This document shows positions 7,183-14,377 of a DNA stretch of 64,000 nucleotides, piece after piece. The notes under the pieces were generated by a model, which made no database searches, had not been told where the DNA came from, and saw only the letters and a program-made list of their open reading frames with translations. This DNA is from CAMLHP01 sp035759745 (GTDB taxonomy: Bacteria; Gemmatimonadota; Gemmatimonadetes; Gemmatimonadales; GWC2-71-9), in the NCBI GenBank assembly GCA_035759745.1, contig DASTUF010000112.1, positions 5,489 to 69,488 on the forward strand, read 5' to 3'. How positions within the stretch are numbered: position 1 is the stretch's first letter; each line of letters starts with the position of its first letter. The position numbers were made by a program, and so were the translations under genes.

Positions 7183-8121
7183 TTAGAGCATATGCTCCGG
7201 TACATCGGTGCGGAACCCCACCTCCACCACCATCCCGTCCCGCGCCACCGACACTTCGGAAAATTCCTCCTGCGCCTCGGCCAGCAGCTCCGGCGCGTCC
7301 CGGGTGTACCGGGGGCTTATGTGGGTCAGCACCAGCTGGCGGACCCCTGCCTGCCGGGCCACCCGGGCCGCCTCCCGGGCGGTCGAGTGCCCGGTCTCCA
7401 CCGCCCGCTCCTTCTCCTCATCGATGAACGTGGCCTCGTGCACCAGCAGGTCCGCCCCCCGGGAGGCCTCTACCAGCGCCGAGACCGGACGGGTGTCGCC
7501 CGAATAGACCACGGTGCGCCCCGGCCGGGAGGGACCCACCAGCTCTTCCGGGCCCACCTCCCTGCCATCCTCCAGCCGGATCCGCTCGCCCCGGTGGATC
7601 TGGCCCCAGAGCGGTCCCTCCGGCACTCCCAGCTCCCGGGCGAGGTCGGGGTCGAAGCGCCCTTTCCGGATGTGTTCCACCAGGGCCCAGCCGATGGTGT
7701 CGGCCCGGTGCTCGGTGGGGAACGCCACCAGGTCATAGTCCTTCCGCTTGAGCACGTCGCCGGCGGCGACCTCGACGATCTCGACCGGGAACTTGTTGCG
7801 CTCGATCCCGACGCCCAGCGCCGCACCGAGCACCCGCTTCGCCCCCTTCGGCCCGTGCAGTGTCAGCGGCGCGGTGCGGTCCAGCAGTCCCATGGTGCGC
7901 ACCAGGCCGATGACGCCCAGCATGTGGTCGGCGTGGAAATGGCTGAAAAAGATCTCGGTGAAGCTGAAGCCCACGCCGTAACGCATCATCTGGCGCTGGG
8001 TGCCCTCGCCGCAATCGAAGATCAGCGTCTCGCCCTCGCGCTGGATGGCGAGCGACGAAACGTTGCGGTGGACCGACGGCATCGCGGCGCCGGTGCCGAG
8101 GAAGGTGAGGGAGAGTGACAC
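7183..8121 (-). CDS. rnz: Ribonuclease Z
   Basis: 312 aa metallo-beta-lactamase-fold nuclease that trims tRNA 3' ends. Visible: SLTFLGTGAAMPSVHRNVSS, FDCGEGTQRQMM, the Zn motif HFHADH (61-66), the GRTVVYSGDTRP strand, and VHEATF plus the TGHSTAREAA and LTHISPRY ends, all in place. GTG at 8121 is chosen because it yields the family start MSLSLTFLGTG. The reading frame continues upstream to 8271, but that stretch is the repeat island at 8161 and encodes its typical ICAICGC peptide, so it is not coding. The tRNAs here lack encoded CCA, consistent with an RNase Z pathway. Confidence 0.93.
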   Translation of the reverse strand: MSLSLTFLGTGAAMPSVHRNVSSLAIQREGETLIFDCGEGTQRQMMRYGVGFSFTEIFFSHFHADHMLGVIGLVRTMGLLDRTAPLTLHGPKGAKRVLGAALGVGIERNKFPVEIVEVAAGDVLKRKDYDLVAFPTEHRADTIGWALVEHIRKGRFDPDLARELGVPEGPLWGQIHRGERIRLEDGREVGPEELVGPSRPGRTVVYSGDTRPVSALVEASRGADLLVHEATFIDEEKERAVETGHSTAREAARVARQAGVRQLVLTHISPRYTRDAPELLAEAQEEFSEVSVARDGMVVEVGFRTDVPEHML

Positions 8122-8160
8122 GGTCAGCGGCTCGGCAGCTCCTGGCTCGTTGGCGTAGCG

Positions 8161-8365
8161 GGAACTGCAACCGCAGATTGCGCAGATTCCAGCTGCTGAT
8201 TGTTCGTTGCCGAATCTGGCGACTGATTCCCGGGCCGAGTTGGCCGCAGGTGTTCTTGTGGGTTCTCCCACGAAAACAACCGAACCTCAGGCCGCCCGTA
8301 AGAGGAGGTCAGCCGACCTCAGGCAATCAGCAGTGCAAATCTGCGCAATCTGCGGTTGCAGTTGC
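8161..8365. repeat. Nested inverted-repeat island, CGCAGATT type, copy 1
   Basis: Outer arms of about 40 bp: AACTGCAACCGCAGATTGCG... at 8163-8201 is mirrored at 8324-8363, including a 26 nt perfect match and the inner CTGCTGATTG/CAATCAGCAG pair. An inner hairpin TTGTGGGTTCTCCCACGA occupies the centre. It fills most of the 265 bp gap between rnz and mlaD. Confidence 0.8.
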
Positions 8366-8386
8366 AGTGCCAATCGCAGTCCAACC

Positions 8387-9295
8387 CTAGAACACCTGGA
8401 CTTGAATCGGAATCTTCCCCGGATTGGCCCGGATCGCCGCCATCAGCGAATCCAGCTGCGCGGTGGCCCGCACCATCCCGAAGTAGAGCGTGCTGTCGGA
8501 CATGAACTTGCCCAGCGAGCCCTCGCCCCGGTTCATGCGGGCGAGCATCTGCTGCAGCTCGTCGCCGGTAGCGGCGAGTTTGGTGGACATCGCCTGCAGG
8601 CTCTGGGTGAGTGAATCGCTCCGGTCCAGCGCGGCCTTGAGCCCCGGGTTGCCCACGACGCCCTCGAGCTGAGTGGACAGCGTCCGGAACTCCGACAGCG
8701 TGCGGGTCAGCTCGGCCGACGGGCCGGTGTTGGGGTTGGCGTAGAGCGCCATGGTCTGCTGGGTGGCGGCCAGGGTCTGCTGCAGCGCCGTCATGGTCTT
8801 CTCCAGCGCCTCGGTCATCTCGGGCGACACCATCGCCTGGAAGCCCGACAGGACCGAGTCGGCCCGCGCTGCCAGGGGACCTACCACGTCGGTAATCCCC
8901 AGTTGCGACGTGCCCATGATGATCGCGTCGGGCGGCAGCGGCTCCGGATCGTCGCCCGGAACCAGCGCGATCGCGGCGTCGCCGGCGGCGAGACTGACCG
9001 TGAAAATCGAGGCCGCAGCATCCTTCTGCAGCGGGAGGTCGCGGGTGAGCGCCACTTCCACCAGCACCTCGCCCGGCTGCACGAAGTTGATCGACTGGAC
9101 CTTGCCCATCTCCACGCCGGAGATGCGGACCGCCGATGCTTCCTTGAGGTTGCCGATGTTCTCGAACTGGATCCGCACCAGCTCGCCCGGGTTGAACGAC
9201 TTGCCCCGGAGCCACATCGTCGCGGCGATGAAGAGGACGATGCCCAGCAGCACCAGCCCGCCCACCGAGATTTCCTTCTTGTAGTGCAGGTCCAT
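8387..9295 (-). CDS. mlaD: MlaD-family (MCE domain) lipid-binding protein
   Basis: 302 aa. One N-terminal membrane helix (VGGLVLLGIVLFIAATMWL, about 11-29) is followed by a single MCE domain (VRIQFENIGNLKEASAVRIS...VGKVQSI-like, about 38-115) and a long helical tail rich in Gln, Thr and Ser with repeated TALQQTLAATQQTM. MlaD forms a hexameric ring that binds lipids in the periplasm next to the MlaE/F ABC transporter. The gene starts 2 nt after the mlaF stop. There is no mlaB or mlaC nearby, as in many non-proteobacterial Mla loci. Confidence 0.88.
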   Translation of the reverse strand: MDLHYKKEISVGGLVLLGIVLFIAATMWLRGKSFNPGELVRIQFENIGNLKEASAVRISGVEMGKVQSINFVQPGEVLVEVALTRDLPLQKDAAASIFTVSLAAGDAAIALVPGDDPEPLPPDAIIMGTSQLGITDVVGPLAARADSVLSGFQAMVSPEMTEALEKTMTALQQTLAATQQTMALYANPNTGPSAELTRTLSEFRTLSTQLEGVVGNPGLKAALDRSDSLTQSLQAMSTKLAATGDELQQMLARMNRGEGSLGKFMSDSTLYFGMVRATAQLDSLMAAIRANPGKIPIQVQVF

Positions 9296-9297
9296 GG

Positions 9298-10053
9298 TCA
9301 GGCCTCGGGAAGCGTGGCGTCCTGGAAGTCGCGCTCGAGAAACTCCCGCACCTTGGGACTGTCCGAGGCGAGAAACTCCTGCTGCGTTCCCTGCATCACG
9401 ATCTTCCCTTCGCTGAGCAGCGCCAGCCGGTCGGCCACCCGGAATGCGCCGCGGACGTCGTGGGTCACCATCACGCTGGTGACGCCCAGCTCCTTGTCGA
9501 GCTGCTTGACCAGGTCATCGATGATGTCGGCGTTCACGGGATCGAGCCCGGACGTCGGTTCGTCATAGAGCAGGTAGTCGGGCTCGCCCACGATGGCGCG
9601 GGCGATGCCCACCCGCTTGCGCATGCCGCCCGACAGCTCGGCCGGGTACTTCTCGATCGTTTCCGGCGCGAGGTTCACCAGCCGGATACAGCGCGACACT
9701 GCTTCCCGGCTGTAGCCTATGTCGTCGAACTTCTCGGTGTCCGAGATGCCCAGCCGCACGTTCTCGAACACGTTCATCGAGTCGAAGAGCGCGCCGTTCT
9801 GGAACACGTAGCCAATGCGGTAGCGCAGCTGCCGCAAGTCGTTCCGCTTGAGTTTCGGCACGTCGAGCCCGTCCACCACCACGTTGCCGCGGTCGGGCTT
9901 GATCAGCCCGATGATGTGCTTGAGCAGGACGCTCTTCCCGGTGCCCGACGGACCCAGCAGCGCCACGGTCTCGCCGTCCGCCACCGTGAAGTCCACCCCG
10001 TCCAGCACCACCTGCTCGCCGAACCGCTTGGCGACATCCCGAAGCTCGATCAC
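9298..10053 (-). CDS. mlaF: MlaF-type ABC transporter ATPase
   Basis: 251 aa complete ABC ATPase. Walker A is GPSGTGKS, the Q-loop FQNGALFDS, the signature LSGGMRKRVGIARA, Walker B LLYDEPTSGLDP and the H-loop VMVTHD. The QNGALFD Q-loop and GMRKR signature are typical of the Mla/Ttg2A branch. The start is GTG at 10053, overlapping the mlaE stop (GTGTGA), which gives MIELRDVAKRFGEQ. A larger open frame upstream to 10581 is antisense-like read-through of mlaE and is not used. It powers lipid movement between the two membranes. Confidence 0.93.
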   Translation of the reverse strand: MIELRDVAKRFGEQVVLDGVDFTVADGETVALLGPSGTGKSVLLKHIIGLIKPDRGNVVVDGLDVPKLKRNDLRQLRYRIGYVFQNGALFDSMNVFENVRLGISDTEKFDDIGYSREAVSRCIRLVNLAPETIEKYPAELSGGMRKRVGIARAIVGEPDYLLYDEPTSGLDPVNADIIDDLVKQLDKELGVTSVMVTHDVRGAFRVADRLALLSEGKIVMQGTQQEFLASDSPKVREFLERDFQDATLPEA

Positions 10054-10844
10054 ACCGTGAGCAGCAGCTGCGCCAGCAGGGTATCGAGCAGCAGGATCAG
10101 CACCGAGGCGCTCACCACCGCACCGGTGGTGGAGCGGCCCACACCTTCGGCCCCCTGGCCGGTATTGAAGCCCATGTAGCAGGGGATGAAAGTGATGGCG
10201 CCAGCAAAGAAGAAGGCCTTGATGAGCGAATAGTAGGCATCGAACGGGCGATAGTATGCCTGCGCGCCGTAGGCAAAGTCGGCATTGGTGAGCGGCATGA
10301 CCTGCCGCGCGGAGAACCAGCCCATCGCCACGCCGATCACATCGGCGAAGATCACCAGGACCGGCACCATGATCAGCCCCGCCACCACCCGTGGCACCAG
10401 CAGATGCGATGCCGGCGACCGGCCCAGGCTCTCCAGCGCGTCTATCTGCTCGGTGACCCGCATGGTGCCTATTTCGGCGGCGTAACGCGCCCCGATCCGG
10501 CCGGCGAGGATGAGTCCCGTGAGCACCGGCCCCAGCTCGAGGACGATCGACTGGGTGACGAGGGTGCCCACCACGAACCACGGAAGGTTGCCCTGGAACT
10601 GGTAGCCGGCCTGGAGCGCCGTCACCGCCCCGGCGAACGCGCTCACCAGCAGCACGATGAACAGGCTGCCGATGCCGATGTTCCAGGCCTCATCGAACGC
10701 CCGGGGCACCCAGATGCGTGGTTCCTTGAGGCCCCGGAAGAACTCCACCACCAGCATGCTCAAGCGTCCCACGTGCGCCAGAGCGCCGAGGACAACCCGA
10801 CCGATGGATCGGCGGAGATTGAAGCGCTGGGGGGGAGGAGGCAT
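10050..10844 (-). CDS. mlaE: MlaE-family permease
   Basis: 264 aa integral membrane protein with about five helices. The family core reads GPVLTGLILAGRIGARYAAEIGTM, followed by EQIDALESLG and a conserved FVGAITFIPCYMGF-like region. MlaE is the transmembrane subunit that pairs with MlaF and MlaD. It is the first gene of the mlaEFD unit and starts 21 bp from the divergent mutY, so both promoters must lie within or across this short gap; GATACT sits 5 nt before its ATG. Confidence 0.9.
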   Translation of the reverse strand: MPPPPQRFNLRRSIGRVVLGALAHVGRLSMLVVEFFRGLKEPRIWVPRAFDEAWNIGIGSLFIVLLVSAFAGAVTALQAGYQFQGNLPWFVVGTLVTQSIVLELGPVLTGLILAGRIGARYAAEIGTMRVTEQIDALESLGRSPASHLLVPRVVAGLIMVPVLVIFADVIGVAMGWFSARQVMPLTNADFAYGAQAYYRPFDAYYSLIKAFFFAGAITFIPCYMGFNTGQGAEGVGRSTTGAVVSASVLILLLDTLLAQLLLTV

Positions 10845-10865
10845 GCGGTAGTATCTTGCCCCACC

Positions 10866-11525
10866 ATGCCACGTAAGTCCAGCCTGCGCACGCTCTCACG
10901 CGGCCCCGAATTCCGCCGCCGCCTGCTGCGCTGGTTCCGGGCCCACGGCCGGGACCTGCCCTGGCGCCGGACCCGCGATCCCTACGCCATCCTGGTTTCC
11001 GAGTTCATGCTGCAGCAGACCCAGGTCTCACGGGTGCTGGAATACTGGCCCCGCTTCCTGGAGCGGTTCCCCGCCCTGCCGGCGCTGGCGTCGGCGCCGC
11101 CTGCCAGTGTCCGGGAGGCGTGGGATGGCCTGGGCTATTATCGCCGGGCTGCCAACCTGCAAAAGCTGGCACGTACGGTGGTGGACAACGGGGGCGTGCT
11201 GCCGGACGACCCGGCGCAGCTGCGTGAGCTGCCGGGCGTGGGACGCTACACTGCGGGCGCGGTGGCGAGTTTCGCCTACGAGCGGCGCACCGCCGCGGTG
11301 GACACCAATGTCGCGCGAGTGCTGCGACGCGCATTCCATCCCCGCCGCGCCAGCGAGGCGACGCTGTGGGCGACGGCCGAGGCACTGTTGCCGAGACGGG
11401 GGAGCGATGTGTGGACCTTCAACCAGGCGATCATGGAGCTGGGAGCACTGGTGTGCACGGCAAGAGTGCGGCGATGCGACGTGTGTCCGGTGCGGCAAGC
11501 CTGTGCGACTGGACGACCAAAGTGA
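10866..11525 (+). CDS. mutY: A/G-specific adenine glycosylase, C-terminal domain absent
   Basis: 219 aa. Removes adenine mispaired with 8-oxoguanine. Visible: the catalytic region SEFMLQQTQV (E46), the helix-hairpin-helix LPGVGRYTAGAV, catalytic AAVDTNVARVL (D146), and the 4Fe-4S cluster Cx6Cx2Cx5C at the C-terminus (CTARVRRCDVCPVRQAC). It stops right after the cluster. E. coli MutY is about 350 aa, and the NUDIX-like domain that recognises 8-oxoG is missing here. The stop is clean and the next region is non-coding, so this looks like a natural short form and not a frameshift. TATCTT lies 8 nt before the ATG. Confidence 0.9.
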   Translation: MPRKSSLRTLSRGPEFRRRLLRWFRAHGRDLPWRRTRDPYAILVSEFMLQQTQVSRVLEYWPRFLERFPALPALASAPPASVREAWDGLGYYRRAANLQKLARTVVDNGGVLPDDPAQLRELPGVGRYTAGAVASFAYERRTAAVDTNVARVLRRAFHPRRASEATLWATAEALLPRRGSDVWTFNQAIMELGALVCTARVRRCDVCPVRQACATGRPK

Positions 11526-11588
11526 ATGGTGAAGGGTGATTGGGGACAAGATTCGACACCCCCTTTCACCAATCACTTTTCACCGTTC
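11524..11588. repeat. Word-built inverted repeat between convergent genes
   Basis: The arm GAATGGTGAAGGGTGATTGG (11524-11543) pairs with 11569-11588 (17 of 20 positions). It is made of repeated GGTGAA/TTCACC words. It starts at the mutY stop and ends 9 bp before the opposing stop, and may be a bidirectional terminator. Confidence 0.6.
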
Positions 11589-11597
11589 ACCCTTCAG

Positions 11598-12056
11598 CTA
11601 GACTCCTGTGCGATACGCCACCCCTGCAATCAGCGCGATCCACGCCAGCACCCCGGCGATGGATCCTACCAGGGCGAGGCGCCTGCGGAGCGCGTCGAAC
11701 GTCGCCGGCTCGGCCTCGGGGTCGGTCCGGCCGATGCGGCCCGCTGCCGGGAGCGAGAAGATGAGGGTCAGCAAGGCGCCCAGCAGGCCCGCTCCCTGCA
11801 TCGTCATCAGCCAGTGACTCATCCCGGTCTCGAAGGCGTTCATCATCCGCAGCGTCAGCACCAGTCCCGACAGCACCACCATCACCGCCCCCGGGGCGAT
11901 GACCTTGCGGACGATCGCGGCCTGGGCGCGTGCCACGGTTCGCTGGCTGCCCCGGTCATCGCGCCGCACGACTTTCGCCACGCACATGGCGGCGAGCCCG
12001 CCGCCGATCCAGAACGCCAGCCCCGCGAAATGCACGAACAGCCACAGCGCCTTCAT
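11598..12056 (-). CDS. Four-helix membrane protein (DUF2269/CopD-like)
   Basis: 152 aa, four predicted membrane helices. A first helix with FVHFAGLAFWIGGGLAAMCV carries a conserved His, and GAVMVVLSGLVLTLR and SHWLMTMQGAGLLGALLT follow. This resembles DUF2269 or the CopD/YncC-type haem or copper membrane proteins. The function is unknown. Its start overlaps the stop of the DUF2203 gene by 4 nt, so they are co-translated. Confidence 0.7.
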   Translation of the reverse strand: MKALWLFVHFAGLAFWIGGGLAAMCVAKVVRRDDRGSQRTVARAQAAIVRKVIAPGAVMVVLSGLVLTLRMMNAFETGMSHWLMTMQGAGLLGALLTLIFSLPAAGRIGRTDPEAEPATFDALRRRLALVGSIAGVLAWIALIAGVAYRTGV

Positions 12057-12478
12057 CGCGCCACCTCCGAGAGAATTGCGTCATCCACCGGCTGCCGGCC
12101 TTCGAAGCCGCCGTCCACCGGATGCCAATGGGTGATCCGTTCCTCGCCCAGTCGCCAGCAGAGCAGGATCGGCTGGTCGTCGCGCAGCGAGGGGAAGTCC
12201 ACGAGGCCCGCATCGAAGCCCTTGAACACGCAGCCGATCGACTCCAGTTCCTTCAGGTAGCCGTCGATTCGCGCGGCGCGGGCGTTGACATCGTCCAGCA
12301 CCGCCTGCATTTCGGCGGTCTCGCCACTGTCAGCCCGCGCCGCCAGGGTGAGCGCCTCGTAGCGCGACACGCCCGCGCGCCAGTCGGGATACTCCTTCAC
12401 CAGGTCCGCCACGATGCCGCGCACCAGCGGAAGCGTGCGTTCCGCATCTTCCAGAGTGAAGAGCCGTGAATTGCTCAT
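12053..12478 (-). CDS. DUF2203 family protein
   Basis: 141 aa. The C-terminal block IGCVFKGFDAGLVDFPSLRD, LLCWRLGEERITHWHPVDGG and FEGRQPV is diagnostic of DUF2203; the N-terminal half is helical (LEDAERTLPLVRGIVADLV). The biochemical role is unknown. ATG at 12478 is preferred over TTG at 12484 because AAGGG then sits about 10 nt upstream. Upstream is the patatin gene (13 nt gap), so the three genes probably form one operon. Confidence 0.88.
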   Translation of the reverse strand: MSNSRLFTLEDAERTLPLVRGIVADLVKEYPDWRAGVSRYEALTLAARADSGETAEMQAVLDDVNARAARIDGYLKELESIGCVFKGFDAGLVDFPSLRDDQPILLCWRLGEERITHWHPVDGGFEGRQPVDDAILSEVAR

Positions 12479-12491
12479 CTCCAACGTCCCT

Positions 12492-13322
12492 TCAGGGCGC
12501 CGCCAGGGCAGCGCGCGTCGCCCGATAGCCTTCAGTCATGAGGGTTTCCGCCAGGTCAGGCCGGAAAGTCGTACCTCGCTTGATCGTTGGCCGCACGTGC
12601 AGCAGTGTCGGCCGAGCCGGATCGGCGCGCCACATCGCCAGCCGCAACGCGGTGTTGTCGGCCAGCAGCACGCTCATCGCCTCGTCATGGGCCCGTCGAA
12701 GAGGCAGCGACATCCCTGGGGCGATCCCCTCCTCGAAATTACCGCCAAGGTCCACGGCGACTACCCGGCTGATGCCTGGCAGTGCGGCGAGCTCGAGTGG
12801 CAACACACCCCTGAGTCCGCCATCCGCCAGCCGGCGGCCCGCCAGCACTACCGGGGGATAGTAGAACGAAAGCGCACAGGATGCGACCAGCGCATCTACC
12901 AGCGGCGCGTCCTCGCCACCCTCGCCGAAGACAACTCGTTCGCCGCTGTCGAGGTCCACCGCCGTGAACGCGAGTGGAGTGGACAGTTCGCCGAAGCGGC
13001 GGGCCGGGATCACCGCCTCGATCATCCGGCGAAGCGGCTCCGGCCGGAGCAGCGATGGCGCCGTGAGGCCGCGCAAAGCGACCAGTGGCCGCTGCTCCAC
13101 GATGTCACTGGCCGAAGCTGCGAGCCGGCGCGCCAGCTCGTCGGAAGTCATTCCGGTGGCGAGCGCCGTCGCCACGACAGCTCCCATCGAAGTGCCGACG
13201 TACAGCGCCGGCTGGATTCCCGCCTCGGCGATGGCGCGTGCCGCGCCCACGTGGGCCGCCGCCTTGGCGCCACCACCCGACAGCACCAGCGCCACGCCCC
13301 CGTTCGCGGCCGCGCTGCTCAT
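12492..13322 (-). CDS. Patatin-like phospholipase
   Basis: 276 aa. A glycine-rich oxyanion loop LVLSGGGAKAAAHVG (13-25), the nucleophile elbow GTSMG with S45, and the catalytic aspartate in ADGGLRG (D167) define the patatin Ser-Asp dyad. The protein is cytoplasmic or peripheral, of the short RssA-like type, and would hydrolyse acyl esters of lipids. ATG at 13322 is chosen because the patatin fold begins about 10 residues later; an upstream start at 13454 would add 44 non-conserved, Arg-rich residues. Confidence 0.88.
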   Translation of the reverse strand: MSSAAANGGVALVLSGGGAKAAAHVGAARAIAEAGIQPALYVGTSMGAVVATALATGMTSDELARRLAASASDIVEQRPLVALRGLTAPSLLRPEPLRRMIEAVIPARRFGELSTPLAFTAVDLDSGERVVFGEGGEDAPLVDALVASCALSFYYPPVVLAGRRLADGGLRGVLPLELAALPGISRVVAVDLGGNFEEGIAPGMSLPLRRAHDEAMSVLLADNTALRLAMWRADPARPTLLHVRPTIKRGTTFRPDLAETLMTEGYRATRAALAAP

Positions 13323-13408
13323 GCGTCCAGCCCTTGACAAAGGTCCGGTCGAATGCGGATTCTCATCACGGTGATCGTCCTGCCCCTCCCGCACCCGCGA
13401 GTTTACCC

Positions 13409-13828
13409 ATGAACGCAGCCACGATCGCGCGCTCCGACTTTGGACTCCTCGCACTCCGTGTCGTCACCGGCATCATCTTCGCCGCCCACGGCTGGCAGAA
13501 GTTCTTCCAGACGGGCCTGGACGGCGTGACCGGATTCTTCGCCAGCCTCGGCATCCCGATGGCCGGCATCGCCGCGCCGGCGGTCGCCACCCTGGAGCTT
13601 GCTGGCGGCGTTCTGCTGATCATTGGCCTGCTGACCCGGCCGCTCGGCGTCCTCTTCGCCCTCAACATGGCGGGCGCGATCTTCTTCGCCAAGACACGCG
13701 GCGAATACGGCTTCGGTGACGTCGAGCTCGAGCTCCTGCTGCTCGCTGCCTCGCTCTGCCTGGCCATGGCCGGCCCCGGAGCGTGGGCGGTGGACAAGAA
13801 CATCGCTGCCCGGCGGCGACTGCCCTGA
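13409..13828 (+). CDS. DoxX family membrane protein
   Basis: 139 aa with four membrane helices. The FGLLALRVVTGIIFAAHGWQKFFQTG start, the ATLELAGGVLLIIGLLTRPLG middle, and FFAKTRGEYGFGDVELELLLLAASLCLAMAG are classic DoxX features. DoxX proteins are linked to thiosulfate:quinone reduction and redox stress, but the role of single-gene forms is unclear. ATG at 13409 begins the conserved region; the open frame upstream to 13085 overlaps the patatin gene and is not used. Confidence 0.85.
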   Translation: MNAATIARSDFGLLALRVVTGIIFAAHGWQKFFQTGLDGVTGFFASLGIPMAGIAAPAVATLELAGGVLLIIGLLTRPLGVLFALNMAGAIFFAKTRGEYGFGDVELELLLLAASLCLAMAGPGAWAVDKNIAARRRLP

Positions 13829-13841
13829 TGACCCGCAGGGC

Positions 13842-13864
13842 CGCGCCCGCTCACCTCGGGCGCG
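13842..13864. terminator. Candidate bidirectional hairpin between doxX and thioesterase genes
   Basis: CGCGCCCG/CGGGCGCG, an 8 bp perfect stem around a 7 nt loop, located at the convergent gene ends (it spans the opposing stop codon at 13851). There is no U tract on either strand. Confidence 0.35.
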
Positions 13865-14315
13865 CGTGCTTGCGCTGCTCCTCCGCGCGCCGATAGCGCT
13901 CCCGCTCCTCATCCGTTTCAGCCACCAGCCGCGGCACTCGCCGCGGCTTTCCCTTCTCGTCCAGTGCGACAAACACCACGTGCGCGGTATGAGTGTGGCG
14001 CCGGGTGCCGGTGCTTACCTGCTCGGCGTGCACCTCGACGGTGATGTCCATCGAGGAATTGCCCACGAAATCCACCATGGCGGTGCAGGTCACCAGTTCG
14101 CCCAGGTGGATCGGCTCACGGAAGTCCATCCGCTCGATGCTCGCCGTGACCGCGATGCCGCCCGCGTGCCGGATCGCCGCCACCGCCGCAGCCTGATCCA
14201 CCAGCGCCAGCAGGTCGCCGCCGAACAGGTCACCCCGAACGTTCTGCATGTGCGGCATGACGAACGTGGTGAGTTCGCTGCGGGAGTGGGACATGGAGCG
14301 GGAGTCGGGGACCAT
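13851..14315 (-). CDS. Hotdog-fold acyl-CoA thioesterase (YciA/BFIT type)
   Basis: 154 aa. MPHMQNVRGDLFGGDLLALVDQAAAVAAIRHAGG is the hotdog helix with the catalytic acid in the GGxLLxxxD region. ITVEVHAEQVSTGTRRHTHTA-like strands and a final VFVALDEKGKPRRVPRL follow, the signature of the acyl-CoA hydrolase/YciA group, which hydrolyses short to medium acyl-CoAs. The start is uncertain: ATG at 14315 has TACTCT 8 nt upstream, while ATG at 14294 gives a more usual family N-terminus (MSHSRSELTT). Confidence 0.88.
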   Translation of the reverse strand: MVPDSRSMSHSRSELTTFVMPHMQNVRGDLFGGDLLALVDQAAAVAAIRHAGGIAVTASIERMDFREPIHLGELVTCTAMVDFVGNSSMDITVEVHAEQVSTGTRRHTHTAHVVFVALDEKGKPRRVPRLVAETDEERERYRRAEEQRKHARPR

Positions 14316-14377
14316 GTTAGTAGAGAGTAGGAAGTGGGAAGTGGGAAGTGGGAGGTAGGGGCGGACTGCGTCCGCCC
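14316..14377. repeat. AGTGGGA tandem repeat plus GC hairpin
   Basis: Three tandem GAAGTGG units (14330-14353) are followed by the hairpin GGGCGGAC-TGC-GTCCGCCC (14359-14377), which abuts the nadE stop codon. It fills the whole gap between nadE and the thioesterase gene. Confidence 0.6.

Noticed and set aside
8122..8271. N-terminal extension of RNase Z through the repeat island
   Set aside because: It is encoded by the CGCAGATT repeat (typical ICAICGC peptide) and is not part of the RNase Z fold; GTG 8121 gives the conserved start.
9298..10581. Fusion of MlaF with an N-terminal extension
   Set aside because: The extension is an out-of-frame read of mlaE; GTG 10053 with stop overlap gives a normal ABC ATPase.
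14316..14360. Possible CRISPR array (AGTGGGA repeats)
   Set aside because: No spacers of regular length; it is a short simple tandem repeat. No CRISPR or cas genes anywhere in the window.
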